Positions 1-4,747 of a stretch of DNA of 5,317 nucleotides are shown here, one piece after another. Position 1 is the first letter of the stretch; each line of letters opens with the position of its first letter. Location: NCBI GenBank assembly GCA_025353435.1, contig JANXQR010000581.1, positions 1 through 5,317 on the forward strand, given 5' to 3'. The notes under the pieces are model-generated. The model saw only the letters and a program-made list of their open reading frames with translations, made no database searches and was not told the origin of the DNA. This DNA comes from Acidobacteriota bacterium. Its GTDB lineage: Bacteria > Acidobacteriota > Terriglobia > Terriglobales > Acidobacteriaceae. Both the position numbers and the translations under genes were made by a program.

Positions 1-91
1 CCAAGGCATTTTCCATGCCTTCAAAGGAATTCTAGAGCAACAAATGCCGCGTTTCATCAGGTTTTATAGGTCTTTTGTTGGTATTTCAGGA
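1..91. other. AT-rich non-coding flank left of a broken gene
   Basis: These bases hold no convincing gene. GC is about 41%, against about 62% in the next 100 bases, so the composition changes abruptly near position 91. The break coincides with the point where the membrane-protein reading frame on the minus strand loses its family-like sequence and stops. A short perfect hairpin sits at 3-21. I infer that this is the edge of foreign or rearranged DNA, but I see no transposase, no recognisable IS terminal repeat and no target duplication within the window. Confidence 0.45.
3..21. repeat. 7-bp perfect inverted repeat (hairpin)
   Basis: The arms AAGGCAT (3-9) and ATGCCTT (15-21) are exact reverse complements around a 5-base loop. 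No run of T follows on either strand, so it does not look like a standard intrinsic terminator. It could be the end of a gene or element lying to the left of the window. Confidence 0.35.
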
Positions 92-205
92 TCGACTAGT
101 TAATCCGACGATCGCGAGAGCGAGGAAGGCAGCGACCGCGCCGATCCAGCCGACCGAGAAGACGATATGTGCGGTGAGCACAAACTTGCGGAGGCCGGGT
201 GTCAT
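86..205 (-). pseudogene. truncated small membrane protein, N-terminal 39 codons only
   Basis: Reading leftward from ATG at 205-203, the frame gives a 39-residue peptide beginning MTPGLRKFVLTAH and ending TSRS before TGA (88-86). Residues 8-34 form one hydrophobic segment (IVFSVGWIGAVAAFLALAIV), which fits a first transmembrane helix. The start resembles, from memory, a family of bacterial integral membrane proteins of over 100 residues with several helices, often encoded next to MarR regulators. After the Ser-Arg at the end, none of the three frames continues the expected protein, so this is a truncation and not a single frameshift. The ATG overlaps the repressor stop as ATGA, so the intact gene would have been translationally coupled to it and perhaps controlled by it. 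The peptide may still be translated, but it is probably non-functional. Confidence 0.6.
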
Positions 206-720
206 GGTTGAAAGCTCCGTTCTTCAGGAACGCCCAGTTTGGAGGAGAGTCTATGAGCGCGAAGCAGGGTCGCATGGCGGTAGACAAGGTCCGTACTGCG
301 AGTCAGGAACTCAGCGATCGCTGTCAGCTGGTGCTTATCAAAATGTTCCAGCATCACGGCAACGTCTCCTCGTAATGGGTCGATCACGTCCTGAATGTGC
401 GCCCGTTTCAGTGCCAGATGGAGAATCTGCTTACGCCCATCGTGCGGGTCCGGTTCACGACGCAGGTATCCGGCCCGTTCCAATCTTGCGACCACACCCG
501 TGATTGCGCCGCTGGTCAGACCAGTAATGGCACCCAGATCGCTCCCGGTCATCGCCCCACGGTCGCGTAGCAAGTCGAGGCACTTGTGATCCGTTGGGCC
601 GAGCCCCAGACTCTCCGCGACTGCGTGGTGAAACAGCACCACCGCGGTGCTGTGCCGGCGCGCCAGCCGCCCGACGATTTCCTCGATCAGCTCGTGCTCG
701 GGGGCGCGGGCAGTTTCCAC
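202..720 (-). CDS. MarR-family winged-helix transcriptional regulator
   Basis: A 172-residue cytoplasmic DNA-binding protein of normal MarR length. Visible layout: an N-terminal dimerisation helix (about 8-38, with EHELIEEIVGRLARRH), then the winged helix-turn-helix at about 40-105. The recognition helix is at about 69-82 (TSGAITGVVARLERAGYL), followed by the wing with the family signature DPHDGRKQ (91-98). Long C-terminal helices from about 105 close the dimer. I chose GTG at 720 because AAGGAG (726-731 on this strand) sits 5 bases before it. A longer frame from TTG at 735 would place that ribosome-binding site inside the gene. Its TGA overlaps the next ATG (ATGA, 205-202). A palindrome at 740-754 in its own promoter suggests autorepression. 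MarR proteins usually respond to small aromatic ligands, oxidants or occasionally metals, and nothing here shows which. It is divergent from the copper cluster, so control of that cluster is possible but unproven. Confidence 0.92.
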   Translation of the reverse strand: METARAPEHELIEEIVGRLARRHSTAVVLFHHAVAESLGLGPTDHKCLDLLRDRGAMTGSDLGAITGLTSGAITGVVARLERAGYLRREPDPHDGRKQILHLALKRAHIQDVIDPLRGDVAVMLEHFDKHQLTAIAEFLTRSTDLVYRHATLLRAHRLSSKLGVPEERSFQP

Positions 721-725
721 CAAAT

Positions 726-731
726 CTCCTT
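726..731 (-). promoter_or_regulatory. ribosome-binding site that fixes the MarR start
   Basis: On the minus strand this reads AAGGAG, 5 bases upstream of GTG at 720-718. It lies downstream of the alternative TTG at 735 and only 2 bases from the TTG at 723, so GTG is the best-supported start. Confidence 0.7.
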
Positions 732-739
732 GCAATTTC

Positions 740-754
740 GCTTAGTATCTAAGC
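740..754. promoter_or_regulatory. 15-bp perfect palindrome, probable MarR operator
   Basis: GCTTAG-TAT-CTAAGC is an exact 6+3+6 inverted repeat, a size and symmetry that suit a MarR dimer. It lies 8 bases upstream of the MarR ribosome-binding site and overlaps where the -10 box should fall given the -35 at 775-780. Binding there would block the repressor's own transcription. Assignment to this particular MarR protein is inferred from position. Confidence 0.65.
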
Positions 755-780
755 TATTCACCAAAGATTCATGTAGTCAA
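752..780 (-). promoter_or_regulatory. probable promoter of the MarR gene
   Basis: On the minus strand TTGACT (780-775) matches the -35 consensus in five of six bases. A 17-base spacer leads to ATAGCT (757-752), and an 18-base spacer to TAGCTT (756-751). Both are weak -10 matches. The palindromic operator overlaps this -10 region. The -35 is good and the -10 is uncertain. Confidence 0.4.
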
Positions 781-896
781 GTCTTTATCATGGCGATGCA
801 TTGGCCCGACTCTGAGGTTCTTTCACGGGATTAGACGATTGCACCGTTCTTGCGTTCCGCGGCGAATCCCCAGAACCATTTCCGAGCCGACAACGC

Positions 897-925
897 TTGA
901 CACTTCCGCATCTTCTCGCCATTAC
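897..925 (+). promoter_or_regulatory. candidate promoter with consensus -35 for the rightward cluster
   Basis: TTGACA at 897-902 is a perfect sigma-70-type -35 box. After 17 bases, CATTAC (920-925) is only a partial -10 match (three of six). Transcription from here would give a leader of about 110 bases before the small Cys/His protein gene. The weak -10 leaves room for an activator or for a different true promoter closer to the gene, for example around TTGAAC at 1006-1011. Confidence 0.3.
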
Positions 926-1013
926 CAGCTCATGTTGCCCTTATGAACGAAGCCGTCGTGCATTTACCGGCATCAAATTGAACGGTGCTACGATCAGTAT
1001 CAGGGTTGAACTG

Positions 1014-1027
1014 CGATAGACATATCG
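1014..1027. promoter_or_regulatory. small inverted repeat just upstream of the Cys/His protein gene
   Basis: CGATA-GACA-TATCG is a perfect 5+4+5 inverted repeat ending 13 bases before the ATG at 1041. Its position suits a repressor or metal-sensor site. It differs from the MarR palindrome at 740-754 and does not match the CueR, CopY or CusR boxes I know. It is short enough to be chance. Confidence 0.25.
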
Positions 1028-1040
1028 GTACTTTCAGCAA

Positions 1041-1472
1041 ATGAGTGTAGCGAACATGGTTAAGAAGCTCCTCTTCGTGGCAGTATTGCTGCTTCTCGTC
1101 AGCGTTCAGGCGATGACAGTAAGTTGCGAATTACGCTGCTCTTTGATGAGGGCTTCGACCGGTTGCCACGCTATGCAGACCGCTGCGCCGATGGCCCATT
1201 GCCACGGAATGTCGATGGAGCAAGGCAAACAAGCGAGCGTGAATTCAAGTGATTCCTGCGCCCATTCTGTGTGCAGGACAGAGTTGACGGCGATCACCAA
1301 GAGCGCTGATCAGAACGATGCCGGCCCGAGCAAGCTTCTGGTATCGGCTGTTGCTTCGTTGGTCGATCTTTTTGGAAGCAATGAACACAGCAGAACCGCC
1401 GGCTTCGCCTCATTCAGCCGAAGCGAGACCAGACCGCTCGCTCAACGTCCCGGCTCCTCCCTCCGCATCTAG
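1041..1472 (+). CDS. small secreted Cys/His/Met-rich protein, putative periplasmic metal binder
   Basis: This 143-residue protein is not one I can name. It begins with a basic n-region and a strong hydrophobic core (10-20), ending at a plausible signal-peptidase site after VQA (22-24), so it should be exported. The mature part carries six cysteines (29, 33, 42, 54, 73, 78) with neighbouring His and Met: CxxxC at 29-33, CH at 42-43, HCHGMSM at 53-59 and CxHxxC at 73-78. Such ligands suit Cu(I) or another soft metal, or disulfide formation. Residues 95-111 form a mildly hydrophobic stretch and the C-terminus is Arg/Ser-rich. The start is uncertain: neither ATG 1041 nor ATG 1056 (which gives a cleaner MVKK signal peptide) has a clear ribosome-binding site. 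It lies 97 bases upstream of the multicopper oxidase on the same strand, which supports a copper role. The function is inferred only from composition and neighbours. Confidence 0.7.
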   Translation: MSVANMVKKLLFVAVLLLLVSVQAMTVSCELRCSLMRASTGCHAMQTAAPMAHCHGMSMEQGKQASVNSSDSCAHSVCRTELTAITKSADQNDAGPSKLLVSAVASLVDLFGSNEHSRTAGFASFSRSETRPLAQRPGSSLRI

Positions 1473-1497
1473 CCCATCCTTTCCTCTTTGAGCCATC

Positions 1498-1528
1498 GCA
1501 GTGCGTGATGCGTGTTTTCGCATGCTGC
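1498..1528 (+). other. possible hairpin and direct repeat in the oxidase leader
   Basis: Between the small protein gene and the oxidase, GCAG-TGCG (1498-1505) can pair with CGCA-TG-CTGC (1519-1528), with a 2-base bulge. An alternative inner stem pairs ATGCG (1508-1512) with CGCAT (1519-1523). The same stretch has the direct repeat TGCGTG-A-TGCGTG (1502-1514). No T-run follows, so it is not a clear terminator. It may be an mRNA-processing or regulator site, or chance. Confidence 0.22.
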
Positions 1529-1569
1529 CCTACCACCTGCTGGTACCAATCTTCTAAAACGAGGAAATT

Positions 1570-3045
1570 ATGAGGAACCGCCGCACCTTCATTCAGAAGG
1601 CATTCGGTCTTGGCGCGGGGCTGCTTGCCGCACCCAAAGTGTATGCCGAGTCGCCGAACGGGCCTTCTTCCCGCAGCCGCTCCAGGAATGCAGGGCCAGC
1701 TTTCAATATGCCGGTCGTGACTGCCGATATCGGGGATCTGTCCTACGCAATGGAGGGCAACACAAAGGTCTTCCATCTGATCGCCGAGGTCGTGAAACAG
1801 CAGATCAGTCCGCTCAAAACAATTGACGCGTGGGGCTTCAATGGGAGCGCTCCGGGACCGACGATTCAGGTCAATCAGGGTGATCGTGTGCGTGTCATCT
1901 TCGACAATCACCTGCCTGAACCAACGTCGATGCACTGGCACGGATTTGAGGACACCATTCAAAACGACGGCATGCCCGGCATCAGCCAAGACCCGGTGAA
2001 GCCCGGCGGGCGCTTCGTCTATGAGTTCAATATTCATCAGGAAGGCACGTACTTCTACCACTCGCACATGGCTATGCAGGAGATGGCTGGAATGTTGGGC
2101 GCCTTCATCATGCACCCGAAGGAGCCCTATCGACCGCACTGCGACAAGGACTTCCTAATCCACTTGCAGGAATATGCGGTATTGCCGAGCAATACCGTGC
2201 CCAACACGATGAATATGGAGTTCAATTGGCTGGTCTTCAATGGAAAAGCCGGTCCAGCGACAACGCCCCTCATCGTTCGGCTCGGGGATCGCGTCCGTAT
2301 TCGCTTCGTTAATCTCGGAATGGATCACCATCCGATGCACCTGCACGGGCACACCTTTTACACGACAGGAACCGAAGGCGGTAGGATCCCCGAGGCAGCC
2401 TGGTGGCCGGGCAACACAGTGCTCGTCGGCGTAGCCCAGGCGCGGGATGTCGAGTTCCTCGCTAATAATCCTGGCGACTGGATGATCCACTGCCACTTGC
2501 CTCACCACATGATGAACCAGATGTCGTCGAATGTGGGGAAGATGACCCGTATCGCGGGAATGCCAGCCGGAGGAGATATGAATACCGGCATGGGCATGCT
2601 GAAAGGCACTCCTGGCGCGCCTATGGGAGAAGACTATGGCCCAACCTTGGGCCGAGGTTTGGGTGGTGTCGGCAATGCTTCCGAGACGTCGAGCACGAAC
2701 GGCGCACTTTCGCAGAAGAAGGCTATGGATGCGATGCCCGGAATGCAGCATGACATGGGAAGCATGCAGATGGGCCAGATGGCGCAGGATGACATTGCTG
2801 GAAACGCGAATGATGTTCCGAACTTCCCGCAGGACGCCTACATGGAAGGGCCAATGATGACGATGGACGAAATGGTCGATCGACCAGAGAACTACGGTCT
2901 GCGCGCAGGATGGAGTGGATTCATGCAAGGGATGATGACCTTCGTTCGTGTGCTGCCACCTGACAAATACGACGAGGTCATTGCGCGAATGAAGCAGGCC
3001 AAGCGATCAAACGATCCCTATTCCGCCATTCTGGAGCGTGCCTAA
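1570..3045 (+). CDS. Tat-exported multicopper oxidase (laccase/CopA-type copper oxidase)
   Basis: A 491-residue periplasmic oxidase that couples one-electron substrate oxidation, here most likely Cu(I) to Cu(II), to four-electron reduction of O2 to water. The twin-arginine signal RRTFIQK (4-10), with a hydrophobic stretch and a cleavage region near YAES, indicates folded export. All four copper motifs are intact: HWHG (122-125), HSH (164-166), HPMHLHGH (254-261) and HCHLPHHMMNQM (307-318). The last supplies the type-1 Cys308, His313 and probable axial Met318. Two cupredoxin domains (about 55-185 and 195-330) follow one another directly, without the middle domain of three-domain CopA or CueO. 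After 330 comes a 160-residue extension: a Met-rich segment (335-404), then a conserved-looking segment rich in Met and aromatics (424-475). Start: GAGGA (1561-1565) lies 4 bases before the ATG, and the Tat motif begins at once. The stop overlaps or abuts the efflux gene (TAATG), so the two are cotranscribed. The family call is firm. The copper substrate is inferred from the Met-rich tail and the neighbours. Confidence 0.93.
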   Translation: MRNRRTFIQKAFGLGAGLLAAPKVYAESPNGPSSRSRSRNAGPAFNMPVVTADIGDLSYAMEGNTKVFHLIAEVVKQQISPLKTIDAWGFNGSAPGPTIQVNQGDRVRVIFDNHLPEPTSMHWHGFEDTIQNDGMPGISQDPVKPGGRFVYEFNIHQEGTYFYHSHMAMQEMAGMLGAFIMHPKEPYRPHCDKDFLIHLQEYAVLPSNTVPNTMNMEFNWLVFNGKAGPATTPLIVRLGDRVRIRFVNLGMDHHPMHLHGHTFYTTGTEGGRIPEAAWWPGNTVLVGVAQARDVEFLANNPGDWMIHCHLPHHMMNQMSSNVGKMTRIAGMPAGGDMNTGMGMLKGTPGAPMGEDYGPTLGRGLGGVGNASETSSTNGALSQKKAMDAMPGMQHDMGSMQMGQMAQDDIAGNANDVPNFPQDAYMEGPMMTMDEMVDRPENYGLRAGWSGFMQGMMTFVRVLPPDKYDEVIARMKQAKRSNDPYSAILERA

Positions 3046-3048
3046 TGC

Positions 3049-3054
3049 GAGGAG
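3049..3054 (+). promoter_or_regulatory. ribosome-binding site that fixes the efflux-protein start
   Basis: GAGGAG lies 5 bases before the ATG at 3060. An ATG at 3045, overlapping the oxidase stop, would put this site inside the gene and add five residues (MRGEK) before the signal peptide. Position 3060 is therefore preferred. Confidence 0.7.
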
Positions 3055-3059
3055 AAAAG

Positions 3060-4742
3060 ATGAAAGTCACAACTCTTGCACTTGCGATCACAAGCGCCTT
3101 CAGTTTGACTGCATTCGCTCAAAGTTCCGGCTCCTCGGCGAAACCAGGCGACTCGACGCAGTGCATGGAAGGCATGGCCATGCCGGGCTGTCCACAAACA
3201 GACAGGAACCAGCAAAAAATGCCTGGCGGGCAACATCAACAGAACAAAACACAGACCAAGCCTCCACAAAATGCACAACCACAGCAGCCCAAGCAACAAA
3301 ACGACATGAACGACATGCCTGGGATGCAACCCACACAGCCTGATATGAGCGGTATGCAGATGGGGACACCCCAGCAGGCTCAAAGCCCCGACACTCATGC
3401 AACGATGACACTCCAGGAACCGGAGAATCCAGATCGTAAGACCGGATCGAATTTGCCTGCGCCGGAGTTGCTCAAGGATGTTGCGGATCGGACTCCGATG
3501 GCGCTCGCCGACTTTCAGGCCCTTGCCGATGCGAATAATCCAACGCTGAAGCAGGCGAACGCACTGGTTCGCAGGTCGCAGGAACAAGCACGACAGGCCG
3601 GACTGTATCCCAATCCCTCGATTGGATACCAGGGCGAGCAAATTCGCGGTGGTTCCTATGGAAGTGGAGAACAGGGCGGCTTTGTACAACAGACTGTCGT
3701 TCTCGGCGGCAAGCTCGGGTTGCGCCGCAACATCTACGACCAGCAGAAGAGATCAGACCAGATTGGCGTGGAAGAGCAGACCTACCGTGTTCATGGCGAT
3801 GTCCAAGAAGCGTTCTATGATGCGCTGACCGCCCAGGCGACAGTTCAACTACGCCAGCGATTGCTTGGTGTCGCACTCGATGCCGTAGAGACAGTGCATC
3901 AGCTTGCCAATGTGGGGCAGGCCGATGCGCCCGACATTCTGCAGACAGAAGTGGAAACAGAACAGGCAAAGGTGGACTACGTCACTGCGCAGCGCCAGTA
4001 CCTGCAAGCCTTCAACACTCTTTCAGCACTTGCAGGCAAGGGCAATCTGCCCGTCAGCCCATTGCTGGGCGACCTTGAGAAGACACCTGACTTGAATGCC
4101 GAACAAATGGTGGATTCCATCGTTGCTGACAGTCCAACGGTGAAGCGCGCTCAGCAGGAAGCTGCGGTGGCACAAGCACGCCTCAAAGATGCGAAGCGCG
4201 AATCGGTTCCTGACCTTCACCTGCGCGCCGGAGAGCAATACAACGGAGAACAAGTCAGCCAGTACCGAACCAAGGCAGCCGGCGCGCAGAGCTTTGCCAC
4301 CGCAGGTATCAACATTCCGCTTTGGAACCGGAATCAAGGGAATGTTGGAGCCGCAAAGGCGGAAATCGAGAGGGCGGAGCAGGACGTGGCTCGTGCGCAG
4401 CTCTCACTTCATCAGCAGGCAGCTCCCCTGGCACAATCGTATCTTTCCGCCCAATTCGAGGCTGACCGGTACAAAACGCAGCTCATTCCTCGCGCAGCGA
4501 GAGCGTATGAGCTGTATCTCAAAAAGTATCAAAACATGGCACAGGCCTATCCGCAGGTACTGGTGTCGCAACGCACGCTCTTTCAGTTGCAGATCAGTTA
4601 TCTCATGGCTCTCCACGATGTCTGGCGAAGCGCCATTGCCTTGCAGAACTACACACTGACGGGCGGACTGGATACTCCGCTGTCCAGCGGTTCCTCGACC
4701 ACCAGCATCAACCTGCCGAATACAGGCGGAGCGCCGGAGTAG
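3060..4742 (+). CDS. TolC/CusC-type outer-membrane efflux protein with Met/Gln-rich N-terminal extension
   Basis: A 560-residue outer-membrane factor forming, as a trimer, the exit duct of an RND-type (CusCBA/CzcCBA-like) pump. The Sec signal peptide is at 1-20, with cleavage after AFA. There is no lipobox cysteine, unlike lipidated CusC. Residues 21-130 are a low-complexity stretch rich in Met, Gln, Pro and Asn, including CMEGMAMPGC (35-44) and MPGMQPTQPDMSGMQMG (86-102). The OEP fold follows as two repeats (about 148-340 and 360-545). Typical landmarks are NPTLKQA (160-166), AGLYPNPSIGY (180-190) and GGFVQQTVVLGGKLG (206-220), with long coiled-coil helices rich in Ala, Gln and Glu. Family members usually have about 420-480 residues, so the extension accounts for the extra length. 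The start at ATG 3060 rests on GAGGAG and the signal peptide; an ATG at 3045 is the alternative. It sits between the copper oxidase and a cytochrome c with almost no spacing, so copper or silver efflux is the likely role. The substrate is inferred. Confidence 0.92.
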   Translation: MKVTTLALAITSAFSLTAFAQSSGSSAKPGDSTQCMEGMAMPGCPQTDRNQQKMPGGQHQQNKTQTKPPQNAQPQQPKQQNDMNDMPGMQPTQPDMSGMQMGTPQQAQSPDTHATMTLQEPENPDRKTGSNLPAPELLKDVADRTPMALADFQALADANNPTLKQANALVRRSQEQARQAGLYPNPSIGYQGEQIRGGSYGSGEQGGFVQQTVVLGGKLGLRRNIYDQQKRSDQIGVEEQTYRVHGDVQEAFYDALTAQATVQLRQRLLGVALDAVETVHQLANVGQADAPDILQTEVETEQAKVDYVTAQRQYLQAFNTLSALAGKGNLPVSPLLGDLEKTPDLNAEQMVDSIVADSPTVKRAQQEAAVAQARLKDAKRESVPDLHLRAGEQYNGEQVSQYRTKAAGAQSFATAGINIPLWNRNQGNVGAAKAEIERAEQDVARAQLSLHQQAAPLAQSYLSAQFEADRYKTQLIPRAARAYELYLKKYQNMAQAYPQVLVSQRTLFQLQISYLMALHDVWRSAIALQNYTLTGGLDTPLSSGSSTTSINLPNTGGAPE

Positions 4743-4747
4743 CTGCC

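Larger units (their letters stand above)
721..1040. other. divergent intergenic region without a gene
   Basis: These 320 bases separate the leftward MarR gene from the rightward copper cluster. I find no coding sequence here: frames are short, lack ribosome-binding sites and show no recognisable protein. It holds the MarR promoter and operator (740-780), a consensus -35 box (897-902), a small inverted repeat next to the downstream gene (1014-1027), and a 9-bp inverted repeat with arms at 841-849 and 980-988 that may be chance. Confidence 0.7.

Noticed and set aside
3..21. Hairpin as an intrinsic terminator
   Set aside because: No T-run follows on either strand and the stem is only 7 bp.
75..503. 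Plus-strand open frame across the MarR gene
   Set aside because: It is opposite a well-supported MarR coding sequence and its product resembles no family.
721..735. TTG at 735 as the MarR start
   Set aside because: The ribosome-binding site AAGGAG lies downstream of it, so GTG at 720 is better placed.
1414..2139. Long minus-strand open frame (241 codons) opposite the small protein and oxidase starts
   Set aside because: It lies antisense to the oxidase frame, which contains clear Tat and copper motifs. The antisense translation shows no domain and is rich in His, Arg and Val, as expected of a shadow of a high-GC gene.
2155..2928. Minus-strand open frame (257 codons) inside the oxidase
   Set aside because: The many His residues come from reading Met-rich codons (ATG to CAT) on the opposite strand. 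There is no ribosome-binding site and no recognisable domain.
3042..3689. Minus-strand open frame (215 codons) opposite the start of the efflux gene
   Set aside because: It is antisense to the signal peptide and Met/Gln-rich extension. Its Leu/Cys/Val richness is the complement of the CAG/CAA/GCA-rich sense strand.
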